64,000 nucleotides of DNA from Posidonia oceanica. Its lineage: Eukaryota > Streptophyta > Magnoliopsida > Alismatales > Posidoniaceae. Below the pieces are notes generated by a model. That model was not told where the DNA came from. It saw only the letters and a program-made list of their open reading frames with translations, and did no database searches. The number at the start of each line of letters is the position of its first letter. Positions within the stretch are counted from its first letter, which is position 1. A program made the translations under genes and the position numbers. Below are positions 1-11,558 of this stretch, piece by piece. The stretch spans positions 47,254,001-47,318,000 of the forward strand of contig JAZBRS010000035.1 in assembly GCA_037176725.1 (NCBI GenBank), in the 5' to 3' direction.

Positions 1-180
1 AAAAACATCATGCAAGCATTTAAGCAAGTGCAGATGAGCAGAAACGTAGGCCGCAGAGTATACCTGCGTCCAACACACGAAACAGGCACACCAATTTGCA
101 AGGTGGATCCAAGCTTAAAAACCACTTAAACATGCATCTCAGTCACAGATGACAGGCCAGACCAAGGCATGCAACATGGC
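1..180 (-). mobile_element. Left remnant of LTR-prime, split by element A
   Basis: These bases continue the LTR whose other half begins at 21611. Both halves carry the same family-specific word GTCCAAC (68-74 here; several times at 21850-23000), and the last five bases ATGGC are repeated at 21611-21615 on the far side of element A. The LTR extends beyond the left window edge, so its 3-prime end and length are unknown. No coding sequence is seen. Confidence 0.75.
176..180. repeat. Target-site duplication of element A, left copy
   Basis: ATGGC directly abuts the A LTR terminus (TGTAGATG at 181) and is repeated at 21611-21615. A 5-bp duplication is standard for Ty3/gypsy integrase and shows that A is a genuine insertion with both original ends. 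Confidence 0.93.
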
Positions 181-1792
181 TGTAGATGTGGATTTGGGGG
201 GTGTTTATGAAGGTGACTGCGCTTCCATGTACGTTGTCAACTTTGTTGTGATCGCCACTTATCAATGGACGGACAAGGCGTCTGGGGAGATGATGATGAT
301 GTGGGTAGTCGGCTCACTGGATCGACGGCAGGGTATCGTCTAGCGGCTTCCTCGTATTACATGAGCGGATTCCTTTTCCTTCAAAAAACAAGTAATAGAA
401 GATTTGGATGAGTTCGTGTGTAGTAAATCGATCAAATGAATAGGAGACAACATAAATAAATGCAACTAATACTAACCGGGGGTTGTTCCCCGCATGCATA
501 TGCCATGAATCTAATCTAAAGAATGCAATAATGAAAATAAAGAGAATGGAAGATGATACTCCTTTCACCCTCGTGTTGTATGCAATGGAATGAGGAAGCG
601 GAGGCACGGTTGGAACTCCGGGAATCCTTGAGATCTCTGGGATTCAAGATGGGATACGGTGATTTAGGGTTTCCGGCTCGAAGGTGGAGGCTAGGGTTTC
701 TCTCTTAGAAGATAATGGATTTTGTCTCCTTGAAAACCTAAAAATTGGCCACCTCTTCAATAATGAATTTCGATCTCCCGAGCACTGACTCACGGAGCCT
801 TTTTATAGGTTCGTGGGGCATGGGTGGCTTAGACCTAGGAAGGTTCTAGAAGCTTCTAGAAGGGAACTGATATTTAGGACTAGTCGCCGCCTAGGCAGGC
901 GACTAGCGTAAATATCTCCCGAAAAGATCGTGGAAATGCCGGGGAAACACTGCGTGACCAGGTCAGCGGGGAGTCCACGTCAGTCAGTTGCCTTTAACAC
1001 AAGCGCCTAACTGTGGCACTAATCTAGCAACTAAAAGATTTGTTTCTGATTTCTAGGAGATAAATCCTGGATTGGTTTCTGATTTTTAAGAAGATAAATC
1101 ACAGATTGAAAAACATGTTTTAGAAAGATCTAGGTCTTAATTTGGAAGCCACCTAGGATTTTCTAGATTTATTCCTTTCCTTAATTGATTATATGTGATT
1201 TTTATATGATATATCATATATTAAATACTTGGAAACCATGGAAATATCGATAATGTAGAAAAAGCATTATAATAAATTATAAAGCCTCCCCATGTATTAT
1301 ATTAATGTCCAGGATATTAATTATCAAGCTAGAGAAAGAGAGAGAGAAATTGCTAGTCACCTGTCTCAAAGGCGCCTACACATTCCAGTCGCCCCTCTAA
1401 AAGGCGCCTGGATGTGCCATCGCTTTGGGAGGCAACTAGCTAGATCTTTTGCATTTTTAGCCTTGTCTTTTAAGTTAATCCAGAGAAACATGATAAAAGC
1501 CCAGGAAACTTCAGAAATCTCATGAAATTGTAAAAACATTTTCTTTAACTCAAATCTGCCACTGATCTGAGTAGGAAAAAGGATACTCAAGGTACTCGGA
1601 CTTGCCACGAGTCTGAGTGCACTAGCTATGCCACATCTAACTGCCTTGAGTCAAGTAAAATCAAGCGATGCTTTAAACAAATCATGGAAAATCTGGAAAA
1701 TGTGTTATTAAGCCTTAGTTGTGTGATATGGGGCGCCTAGTTGGTTCCTATCCTCTAAGAACTCTTAGAAATGCGAAAATGGGATATCTACA
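181..1792 (-). repeat. Element A 3-prime LTR
   Basis: It aligns base for base with 19999-21610 without length change (1612 bp each). On the minus strand it starts TGTAGATATCCC and ends CATCTACA. The words GTCGCC, GGCGAC and GGCGCC recur inside it (883, 898, 1371, 1389, 1404), including a perfect hairpin at 880-906. Open frames such as 314-607 on the minus strand occur in both LTRs but look like chance frames. Confidence 0.95.
880..906. repeat. Perfect inverted repeat in element A LTR
   Basis: The arms CTAGTCGCC and GGCGACTAG (9 bp each) flank a 9-base spacer. The same place in the other LTR (20698-20724) has two substitutions that break pairing in the left arm. It belongs to the GGCGAC/GTCGCC word family scattered over this element. 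Confidence 0.8.
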
Positions 1793-1807
1793 GATGCCCC
1801 TCCTTGG
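1793..1807 (-). other. Element A polypurine tract
   Basis: The minus strand reads CCAAGGAGGGGCATC immediately before the LTR start TGTAGATA. This is the usual place and composition for the plus-strand DNA primer of a Ty3/gypsy element, and it fixes the element as minus-strand with its 3-prime LTR on the left. Equivalent tracts occur at 23197 and 44162. Confidence 0.88.
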
Positions 1808-2868
1808 AGCTGATCTTGGAACAAGATTAGTTCTAAGGTAAGAATGATGTCCTATTGAGCATTTCCCGAAATGGGGAGCTCTGTCTCAAACAATTTGTCG
1901 GTTGGGTAACCAAAGGAAAGATAAAAAGAGGTTTAAACTGCCATCATGTTGGAGACTCAGGCATGGAGGGGTCAAGTCGGTTTCGGAACATGTGTCACAG
2001 CCGATGTCGAGACCAGGTCAACCATGCAAGGGTGCTCTAATGGGGCAGGAACTAAGGAGGAAATCATGGGGTTTTATCCTGACATGATCGGAAAGGAGTT
2101 TTGGCATCTTGTTCGAGACTTCACTCGAATTGGAATTGATAAAAGGATAGGTAGGAACTAGGTGGGCTCCGAGAGAATCACATGTCTTAAGGGTTTCTAA
2201 CACTCTTGAAGGTCATTTGGCTCCGTCCGTGCTCCACTTCCAATGATATGAGAAAATGCATGATGTGTGATTCAAGCAAACAATGATAATGCAAGGTCAA
2301 CATACGATGCAATGAATGGTCCATATGCTAGGTTAGGCCGGTAGGGTACGGTTGGTCCCAAACCATATGGATATATGCAAAATGAATGAATGCAATTTGT
2401 TGTGGTCATGTGTTTTCCGTCCTCGAGTGTGACCGGTACACTCAGGAAAGGACTATCGTCCCACAGCTCGATTTGGCAAGTAAAGAGGCTCTATGCGTAG
2501 AGAACCGGGTGAGGGAGTGAACCCTTCACCTGGCAAACCAATGTTTCGTCTTAGAGTCGCAGCAGTGGTGTCAGTGGACACGGCGTGAGCTTTGGGGCAG
2601 GGGCTTGTCTCTCGTCTTCGCTTTTCAGTTCACAGTTGGGCAGAATCATCCTTTATGAAAGGGGCAAAGGATAGTCTGTCTTAAAGTTCCAGTTGCCGCT
2701 GAGCTGGGTGCCCGGAATAGTCGCCTATTGTAGGGGCGACACGCAATCTTCTGGCTAATTTGTTTCAAAATCCGATTTATCCTCTGTTTTTCTCGATTGG
2801 AGGGGATAAGAGGAGGCCGTGCTTGTCTTCCAGAGGTTATTCTGTAGAATTAATCCCCCCCTTTGATC
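1808..2868. other. Element A 3-prime non-coding region
   Basis: No convincing gene; the short frames at 1855-2203 overlap on both strands without domains. It contains a near-palindrome at 2425-2443 (GAGTGTGACCGGTACACTC) whose equivalent lies at 44755-44771 in another element, within locally similar sequence (CTCGAGTGT upstream and a GGAC-ATCGTC-like stretch downstream). GTCGCC and GGCGAC occur at 2720 and 2735. The stretch before 2869 could hold the promoter of the antisense gene, but I see no clear TATA box. Confidence 0.6.
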
Positions 2869-4241
2869 ATGAAGCTTCCTTCTTTCTCTTCTTCAACTTT
2901 CACCATGGAAAGGGTGGTTGATATCCCCAACCACTTGATGCAAGCCATTCGTGGAGATCAGGTATGCTCTCTCCTTCTCTTCTTTGTCCTTGTATGCTTT
3001 GCTTGGTTGTAGTCTTGTCTCTGAGTGTTTACTTGTGATAGGTTGTAGTAAACTTTACCGGATGTTCGAATTTCCATAATTCGTTCCGGTACTCTCTGCC
3101 TTGGGTATCTAGCATGATTGGCCGAGCGGAAAGTAATAGGCATCTCTTTGAATCCAGTGGTTTTGACAAACTTTTGGATTTAATGCATGCCCCTCTACTT
3201 TGGCCCTTGTTGCATGCTTTGATGGCCTTCTGGAATGGCTCCTCCAACACCTTCAACTTTCCTCATGGGGAGACATTGATTTCTTGTGAGGAGGCTACTT
3301 CTTTACTTGGGCTTGCGGCAGAATCTACTGAAACACCGGACGATCGCTTCGCCATATCTGTGGAGACAGTAGATTCCCAGAAGATAGGCCGATATTTAGC
3401 GAAAGATCAGGATGCTAGCAAGGCATTGGTGCATTCAGGGAGGCTGTTTCTTCGGGCCTTGTGGGAGATACTTAGCACTCGGCAACTTGCTGAAAATGAA
3501 CTGAAGATGTGTTTGTTTGTAGCAGTTGGTGGCCTTGCACTGTTTGCTGATGAAAATTTCATGTTGGATCTTCATCATGTGGACCTTCTCATGCTTGTAG
3601 CGGCTCGGCCAGACTTGTATCTGACTCCTGCTATGTTGACATACACCATGGAGGGGCTCTCGAGTGCGTCTTGCTCAAGGAAGTTCTTTGGCTCTCCCAT
3701 ACTGCTGCACAGATGGTTCATGTCCCATTGTCGGTGCTATGCTGATTTTGCCGGGCTGCCTTTTTATGGCTGCATATTCCGTCTTGACTCTTTGTCCTTG
3801 CAGGATTTTGATTTTGTGCCAAAGCTACCTGAAGCTCAAAAGGCACGAGTTATGAATGCAGTTCACAGTTATCTCGAACTGGTCTTGGTGGGAGCTAGAG
3901 CCTTTGTGTTGTATCCGATTCAGCGTTGCCCTCGCCTGTTAAACCAAGAGCTTTCTGTTCAGCCTGGTTCAGTGCTATCTCCCCCAATCCGTGCCCACAG
4001 AGAGGATGGCGACCGGGATGAGATGATGGCTCTGGAGTACATCGTCCGCTGGGTCCACATTGGTAGGCGAGTGCCCCTGAGTGCACCTCGTTTGTCTGAA
4101 GCTTCTCGGGAGTCACAGGAGTCAAGGTACCTGAAGTGGTTTGCCTGGCTTCGCCCCACTCCTCGGAAGTATACCGAAGATAGGCTGGAGTTTTTGAAGA
4201 TGCTTGGCCTTAGTCACATGAGCATGGCAATGTATGGTTGA
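2869..4241 (+). CDS. Antisense ORF 1 of element A: DUF7745-like protein, two exons, open throughout
   Basis: Two exons, 2869-2961 and 3042-4241, separated by an 80-bp GT-AG intron (2962-3041). The junction is in phase and the model gives about 430 residues without a stop. The start is the first ATG (2869); a second in-frame ATG is at 2905. The middle matches the layout of DUF7745/plant-mobile-domain proteins often found in Tat and Ogre elements: an FW segment and a phenylalanine-rich stretch before the GE motif (FNFPHGE), an EEATSLLGL helix, a hydrophobic run, and a W-containing segment (FFGSPILLHRWFMSH). Function is unknown for the family. It is antisense to gag-pol, in the 3-prime part of the element, and is the longest intact frame in A. 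The assignment is from motif layout, not a database search. Confidence 0.65.
2962..3041 (+). other. Intron of antisense ORF 1
   Basis: It begins GTATGCTC after CAG and ends TTGTGATAG, with a pyrimidine-rich body. Both flanking exons are phase 0. On the element's own sense (minus) strand this is not a GT-AG intron, so it would not be removed from genomic RNA. Confidence 0.6.
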
Positions 4242-4877
4242 GTTTATTTTTATAGTGTAATGGTTATGTTATGTTTTGGACATGAGTTAATAATGACATT
4301 TTTATTTTAAGTTTGGTTAAATTGGTTGTGCTTACTGTTGTGTTGGTGGATTGTTGGTGTTTGAATTAATGGTGGATAATTTGTTTTTAAATAAATAAGA
4401 GGAAAGAAAGAAAAAAAGGGTCAGTCCGTTCTAGTCGCCGCTATTAGGGGCGTCTAGCTCAGAGGCGGTTCAAATGAAGCAGGAAAGTTGTGCCTAATTT
4501 TACGGTGTTTATTATTATTGCTAATTTTGGATGGTTGTCGCCGCTATTCCTGGCGGCAGATGCTGACGTGGCCTCCACCAGGGCGGTTCAAACTGAAGCG
4601 GGAAGTTGGCTTCTTGAGAAAGCCAGAGGGTTAGTCACCGCATATCACGACGTCTAAACTGGTCACTTCCATATTTGGCGAATAGGGCGCGAGTTCAGTA
4701 ACAAAACCGAACCGTTACCCCCCCTTTTGGCCTCGGACTCCTCTTCCTTCTTCTCCATTCAGTGCCCGCGTCCTCCGCCTTCCTCTCCGGTGTCTCGACG
4801 GTGGTCTCTGGCGTGGTGCGGCGGTCTCCGGCGTGGTGCAGTGGTGCTCTTGTTCTTCTCCTCCTTTTCGCCCCTCG
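4242..4877. other. Spacer between the two antisense genes of element A
   Basis: T-rich downstream of the 4239-4241 stop, then GC-richer with GTCGCC at 4434 and 4537 and a GGCGGCA stretch. It may hold the 3-prime end of antisense ORF 1 and the promoter of the next gene. The short opposing frames at 4695-4940 are overlaps of low-complexity sequence. Confidence 0.45.
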
Positions 4878-7800
4878 ATGGCAAGCGGCGGTGAGCATAG
4901 TGCGAGCACCGGTGGTTCGGATGGTGGCTCTCGTCGGCAAAGGAGGTATTCTCCTCCTCCTCCTCTCTTTGCTTCTTGCCTGTGTAATGTGCCCGACGCC
5001 GGTGAGACTTGTGGACAGTGGTGGCCTGCCGGAGAGGGCAGACGGTCGGTAGTGGGCGACTATGCTGTTGTTGAAGATTTGTTTTTGTAACCGAAAAATT
5101 GTTTGTGAATGGAAAATGAAGTGTTTAAATTTCTGAATTTTTTTTTTGTGAATGAAAAGATGAATTCTTGCAGGATGTGAATAAAATTTTCATTTTTCTT
5201 TGTGAATTTTTTGGTTTTGAATGAATGAAGGATATTTTTGTGGAATTGTATATTGAATGGATGAAGGAGAATATTCTTGTGAATTTTTCTTGCAGGAAAT
5301 GAATTTTTATTGTTGAAATTTAAGGAGAGGCTATGTCAAATTTTTTCCAAAAATTAGGAGACTTATTTTATTTATTAATGATGGAATATATGGAATTTAT
5401 GGGATAATGGGTTAATAATAAAACTTGAGGGACTTTTTATTATCATTTTATGCACATTTATTATTTCTGTATTTTTGTGAATTAGTTTGGAAATGGACGG
5501 AAATAATTGATTTTTAGAATATTTTTGCTAATAATGTATAAGTAAATATTGTTGTGTAATTTTTGGAGAATAGAATTCTGAATTTTAAAAGAGAGAATTT
5601 TAATTGTTTAATGAAAAATATGCTTAATGGATTAGTTAGTGAAATAAGTTTAGGAAAGAAAACTTGAATTATTAATGGTTATTAGGATAAATTCCTTAGA
5701 GAAGAATTAACTAATCAATTTGTGAATTTAAGATTAAAAGACAAGTTTGCTTTAGGAAAAATGATTATTATGATAGGTTGGTGGATTAATTAATGCAAGC
5801 TAAATAGTCGAATTTTTAAGATGGATTAGTGAAAAGAATTTCCTTAGTGTGGTATCTTCTATCTTGGTAGGGCCATAAAATGTGTTTTAAATATTTAATT
5901 AATTTCATTTAGTATTGTGTTAATTAAAAACCTGAGGTGTTTGTACTTCTTAAATGGTTTATATGTTTTTAAATGAGTTAGATATTTTAAGTGATACTTG
6001 AGACAATTTTCTTTAATGTTGTGAGTATTTATTGGATAATTAAGAAAGGGTTTATACGTTTAATCAACAGAGTTTTAAATATTTGAAGTGATTAATGGTT
6101 AAGTGTTTGATTAATGTTTTGATGTGACTAATTAATGTTTGAAAAGATTAATTAATGTTTGAGATGATTATTTAAGGTTTGAAATGATTAATTAATGCTT
6201 AACTTGGCATGGGCTGACCAAACTCTACTCGTGCTGCTGCCCTAGGGTTTCTGATGAGGAGGTTGAGACGGGGAGGGACGAGGCCGATCCTTCTACTGCG
6301 GGGGCGAGCCCCTCTCGTCCTCACAAGCTTTGGACGAGGCGTCCACGTGCACCGTCTCTTACTAGGACGGAGACGAGTGGCAGTGACGACTTCAGTCTTG
6401 GTTTGGGTGAGGTCCCTCGTTATCCTCCTCCCAGGAGAGCTAGGACAGCAGCTGAGCTCGCGGAGCTAGGCCAGGTGAGATTGAGTTTGTGTTTTAGTCC
6501 TTTATTAAGTTATTTTGCTTGTTTAAGGTGTTATTAATGTTATTTCTTTGCATTTTTTGTGTTAGATGCCATTGCCTAGCCGGGCTCACTCCAGTTGGGA
6601 GGATCTTCAAGAGACGTACACCCGTCTCCCAGACTTTTAGCGTGAGAGATTGGCTTAGATGGGCTTCAGCCACTTTCTGGAGATCGTGCCTTTTGAGATC
6701 CATCTGGGATTGCTGGTCTCTTTTGCTGAGCGATTCCACAGTACTTCTGGCAACTTCATCCTCTGTGTGGGTGAGATGATGATCACCTTGGAGGATGTGG
6801 TCAGACTGGTTGGCCTGAGGGTAGACGGTGAGCCCGTGGTAGCTGTGTGGCAGCACTGCTAAGGCGCTGAGTTGGAGTCTTGCTACGGGGTTCGACCTCC
6901 GTGCTCCGGCCGTTACCACACTCGTGTCAACATCAGGTGGTTGTAGGAGCGTCTCGACGACCTCCTACTTGCTGACGTGGCGGCTCCAGATGTACCTGAT
7001 CAGCAGCTACGCATCTTCCTCTCTATCCTATTCCACCGGTTGTTCTTCGACACCTCCTCTCAGATGCTTCATGCCGGCTTTGCCCTTCTTCTTCTGGATG
7101 TGGAGAAGATTTTTACGTACTCCTGGGGCTCGGCCGTGTTGGCCTACCTTATCTCCCGCCTGGAGGCGTTTTCCGTGGGTTAGACCTGCTCCCTTTCTCG
7201 CTGCTTGCCTCTTTTCTAGGTTTGTGCTTTAATTTACTATCTGTTATTCTGTTTATTTGCCTGTTTCTGACTTGAAACTGCTTCTTCATGTGACAGACTT
7301 GGATCTTTGAGCGCTTTTTGTACCTGAGTGGTCCCGTCGAGTTCCCTCGGGCTCGACGGTGGATGGATGCGCAGCTGGCTCCTAAGAGACTCCGACCTGT
7401 CAGGCACTTAGGTCGCTTTCTACTGGAGGTCCTTCTCGAGGAGTGGGTAAGTTATTGTACTTAGTCTTTCTTTTCTGTATAGTTTCTTGCTTGTATTTTG
7501 ACTAAGTTGTGCTGCAGGTTGTTTGGAGACCCTATGCCAATGGTGAGCATGCTGCTGAGGAGCCCGTTGCCCGTGGTTCCCACCTGTTTCTTCGAGAGTG
7601 CTGGCTCTTCAGCCTCTTCCTGTGCCGCTTTAGTCAGGTGGGCCGTGTTTTGAGGTAGTTCGGCCTCCGTCAGCTCATCCCGAGGCTTGGTCTTGCAGCT
7701 CGTTCCCTTGGGTTGTCTAGAGGGGGTCAACCTGACACTCCTCAGCTGTTTGCCACTCAGCTTGAGGATTGGCGCTCCGACGGTACTGCTCCTCCTTCTG

Positions 7801-9054
7801 ACGGCTCAGCAGAGACCGAGGCAGCGTGGAGGACTTGGTTTGACAGTTCCTTTGCTCAGTTGATAGTTTTCCACTGCTCTCTCTTCTACGGTGAGTCCAA
7901 CGTGCCAATGGGCATCGGCTTTCGTGCGAGCAGCAGTGTCAGTTCACTGCAGCGGGAGCTGGCGGCTGCCCATGGTCGTATCCAGGAGCTGGTAAGTAAT
8001 TTCTTTTGAGCTTTTCTTTTATTTGTTGCTCTTTTACTTACATGTCTTTATTTGCTTGCATAGATGGCTGCCTCTGAGGGTATGACGGAGGCAGTTAGGA
8101 CTCAGCAGCAGCAACATACTTATAGGGTTGAGGAGCTGGTACGGCAGAGAGACAAGCCGTTGTCTCGACTAGCACGAGTGAGCTTTGCCCCTTTCTATTA
8201 CTTATTTGCCCCTATTCTTGCTATTTAACTGATACTGTCTGCTTTGGTGTAGGCTGAGGGTGCCTCGACTAGTGCAGAGCCTCCTCCTGCTGCTGCTACG
8301 GAGCCGGCTGCTTCTCGCTTTGGGGGCATGCTCGCTGAGGAAGCTCGGGCTCGCGAATCGGAGGTACCTCTGTCTCTTTTCTAGCTTAAAGTATATGTCT
8401 TGTTAGCTTATTTAATTCTTCCTTGCAGATCCAAGCCATGATGGACATGATTCACACCCCCCCTTTCCACTGGGTGCACGCAAAGTCAGCTTGATGACGC
8501 TTTGGGGCATGCTGACGAGCTGTAGGAGTGCCTTAGTTAGCTGGAGCGAGAGCGTGAGAGCCGCTTTCAGGAGTTAGAGGCTCGTGTTGTCGCATCTGAG
8601 AGCGAGACAGCCAGGGCATGTCTTGAAGCAGACTCCACAAGAAGGGTAACTCCTTTTCTGCTTGAGCACATTTGATTACTGCTAGCCTTCTTGCTTAATT
8701 ATTCTAACTTTGGGACTACTGTCTTCTTTACTGCAGCTGAGCGTTGGTCGTAGCCAGTGGATACAGGAGTTGGAGGCACAGTTGGCACAGACTCAGGCGA
8801 CAGTTGCGGCGGTTCTTCCTGACACTGACATTCCTGGTCCGGTTGCTGCAGCCCCGTCAGTGTCAGTGCACTCTAGAGTTCTGTCAGCTGAGCAGATTGC
8901 GAGAGCACGGTCCTCCCCTCATCTTAGGCTACTTCATTCTCTACTGAGGGGGTCTCGGGAGAGGAGCCAGAGTGGGGCGACATCTTCAGTTGCACAGCCT
9001 ACGCCGAGGCCTCCAGATGGTGGACGTGAGGGTAGCGGCGGGTCTGATCACTAA
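4878..9054 (+). pseudogene. Antisense gene 2 of element A: plant mobile domain (PMD) protein, nine exons, broken by stops
   Basis: Exons 4878-4945, 6246-6474, 6566-7219, 7297-7446, 7518-7991, 8064-8177, 8253-8363, 8429-8645 and 8737-9054, all with GT-AG junctions that keep phase except a frame slip in exon 8. Exon 3 has the PMD hallmark (GEMMITLEDVVRLVGLRVDG); exon 4 holds TWIFERF and a charged block; exon 5 has the VLR-x-FGLRQ motif; exons 6-9 encode a Gln/Glu-rich, probably coiled-coil tail and a Ser/Pro tail ending at 9054. At least eight stops interrupt it, mostly TAG where family members usually have Gln. PMD proteins are known both as plant nuclear proteins (MAIN/MAIL type) and as cargo of transposons. 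The start in exon 1 is the least certain part. Confidence 0.7.
4946..6245 (+). other. Long AT-rich first intron of the PMD pseudogene
   Basis: Donor GAG|GTATTC at 4946 and acceptor CCTAG|GG at 6245 join a 68-nt first exon to exon 2 in correct phase (AG+G). The 1.3-kb interior is strongly AT-rich with recurring GATTAATTAATG-like words and no open frame of note, unlike the GC-richer exons on both sides. Confidence 0.5.
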
Positions 9055-10394
9055 GCTTGTTCCTTTTTTGTTTTTAGCAGAATATGTCAATGTAAAGTGA
9101 AAGCATTTATATGATGAAATGTTTCTTCTGTTTACCTGCACACTCTTGCATTTTTTGTTAATAATCAAAAGACATACCTTTCTTGATAAAAGGAATTGGC
9201 TAAGTTATTTTTAAAGAAAGACATTGCAATGCATGTTGATAAATGGTAGTCTTTAAATGCATGTTACTGGCTTGAAATTGGATGGAGGGAATTAATTTTT
9301 GGCCTCAGCTAAAGAGATGGAAAATCAGAGCTTAGTGGACACCGATTGTGAGTCATCCGTGGATGCTCTAAAGATTATTGTCTAAGCAATGTCTTTGTTG
9401 AGAGAACGCACTCAAACCGTGAGACATGCTTGAGTAGGACGTTAACTCCGAATCTGGGTGGGTCGATTGTTGCATCATTGACCAGATTAATTCCAATTTT
9501 CCTACTTACTCGGTTTTCACTTATATGTAGGGTGGATGGTTCTCTTTTGTTGGTTTTCTTTGTTTTTCTTATTATTATTATTTTTTGCTATTTTCGGGCT
9601 TTATAATTTTTTTGGTGTTTTGAGTTATATGATTTTTTTTGGTCTTTTGGGTTTTCTAATTTTTTTGGATTTTTAATTTCTCTAATGGGGAAAGATGAGT
9701 ACCTACTCTAAGCGTTTGCCTTGGGGTCTGTTTTAACTAAATGAGTGGGTCCTACATTCGTGGGTATGTCCCTTGTGCCATGTCTACACCTTTTAGAGAC
9801 TTTGGTCCACGCATCAGTCCTTATTTGGGTTGCTATTCCCTTGGCCTTTTCAATCCTTGATTACCCAGGGTTGCTTACTCCTTGCCTATCAATGGAGATA
9901 GGACGGGGGAGGTTTCGAGATGTAGTAAACTCTTAGTGTTGGCTTAGGTCTTGAATTCCACTTGCCTTTCTTTGGTGCTTAATGCGTCTTTCTAGGATTT
10001 ATGCTTTAGATTCATGGACAGCTTTTGCCATGTTTTTTTTCCGCTCTTTGGACAGCTCTTTGCTGACCTCTTTCAGTTGGACAGTTTCTTTTACTGTCTC
10101 TTTTCATTTGTTCCTTACTTGGACAACTTCTTTGTTGCCTTCTTTCCTCTCTGTTTGGACAGTTTTTGCTGCCATCTTTTCTAGATGCTTTCTAAGTTAT
10201 TTGGCAAGCGGTTCGTACCATAAGCCTCTACTCCGAGCCTACCTTTCCCTTACCTCTCCGTGCAGTGTGTATGTGGAGACAGGTCAAGGCATGGGTCCCC
10301 CCAAGTGTTCCTCTTCCTATTGGCTTTGAGAATCTCTCCCCTCTTCCAGCTTGATGTTAGGCCCTAGGTCTTTTCAATGACATAAGCATCCTGG
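9055..10394. other. Spacer between antisense PMD gene and integrase end, with degenerate TTGGACA repeats
   Basis: The two genes converge here, the PMD frame ending at 9054 on plus and integrase at 10395 on minus. Bases 9540-9690 are T-rich low-complexity. Between about 10015 and 10170 the word TTGGACA(G/A) recurs four times at 35-40 base spacing with CTTT-rich fill. A plausible 3-prime end for the PMD transcript lies near 9060-9180. No gene is supported; the plus frame 9982-10329 is low complexity. Confidence 0.5.
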
Positions 10395-11558
10395 TCAAGG
10401 GTAGTATCTTTTCAGGTGCATTGCATTCCAAGGGTCAGGAAGATCTGTCCCATTCTGGAATAACCGATAGGCATTCCTCGGATATGCAGCAACCACTATG
10501 TAGGGCCCTTCCCAATTTGGCTTTAACTTTCCCTTAAGGTGGGGCTTATTGTAAGGCAACACCTCTTTGAGCACTAGATTTCCAATTTTAAATTTGCGTT
10601 CGATTACTTTCTTTTGATAAGTCTTAGTTAACCTTTGTTGGTAGACACGCGTATGCTCGGTGGCTACCAGTCGTTTCTCATCAAGAAGTTCTAGGTGAAG
10701 GAGTAAGGCCTGCCTCTTCTCTTCGGCAGACATTCCTCTATCAATTTGAACTCTTAATGAAGGGATCAAGATCTCATATGGGACTACCGCCTCCATTCCA
10801 AAGGCCAAGGCATAGGGTGTTTGACCCGTTGCCGTCCTTATGGTGGTGCGGTATGCCTATAATACACTTACGAGCTTATCTGACCAATCTGATCCCTTAG
10901 CGTCTTCTACCATTTTCTTGATGATTTTTATTAAGGTTTTATTAGTAGCTTCTGCTTGTCCATTCCCTTGCGAGTAATACGAAGAGGAGTGGTGTAGAGT
11001 GATACCGAATTTCTGGCATAACCGCTTGAACTCCTCCGAGATGAAGATTGGCCCGTTGTCTGCTATTAAGGCTTTAGGCACCCCGAACCTTGCGATGATA
11101 TTGCGTTGTACAAATCTACACAGGGTTGTGGCCTTGATGTTCACGAATGCTTCTGCCTTTGCCCATTTGGTGAAGAACTCCGTTGCTGTAAGGATAAAGG
11201 TGTTGCCCTTGCCCTGATGGATGGGTCCTACCACATCGAAGGCCCACATGGAGAAGGGCCATGGTACTGACAAAGCGTGAAGTGTTGAAGCTGGAGCATG
11301 AATCTTGTTGGCATGTAGTTGGCAACTCTTGCACCGCTTGACTTTGCTTGCACAGTCAGCTTCCATGGTAGGCCAGTAATACCCCCTTCTGATAATCACT
11401 TTGGCCATGAACTGGGAGTTGATGTGGCCCCCGCAGACTCCCTCATGTGTTTCCTTGAGGATTTCAGCTGATTCTAAAGCATCCACACATCGGAGTTCAA
11501 TCCCTAGGGGTGTCCTCCGGAAGAGTGTGTTGGCTCTGATGTAGTACCTTGTAGCCAT
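10395..11558 (-). pseudogene. Element A integrase (pol C-terminus)
   Basis: Integrase inserts the cDNA into host chromatin. The main block (11558-10857) has a zinc-binding HHCC module (H38, H45, C76, C79 of that block) and a catalytic core with D108, D167 and E203, the last two separated by 35 residues as expected for DDE integrases. After a stop at 10857-10859 the same frame continues in 10808-10395 with the C-terminal domain, ending in an HLKRYYP-type terminus. No chromodomain is seen, as usual for Tat. It follows RT/RNase H in one frame with stops between, so the copy is not functional as it stands. Confidence 0.9.

Noticed and set aside
314..607. Minus frame present in both element A LTRs (also 20222-20425)
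   Set aside because: Duplicated because LTRs are duplicated; lengths differ after point changes and no domain is visible.
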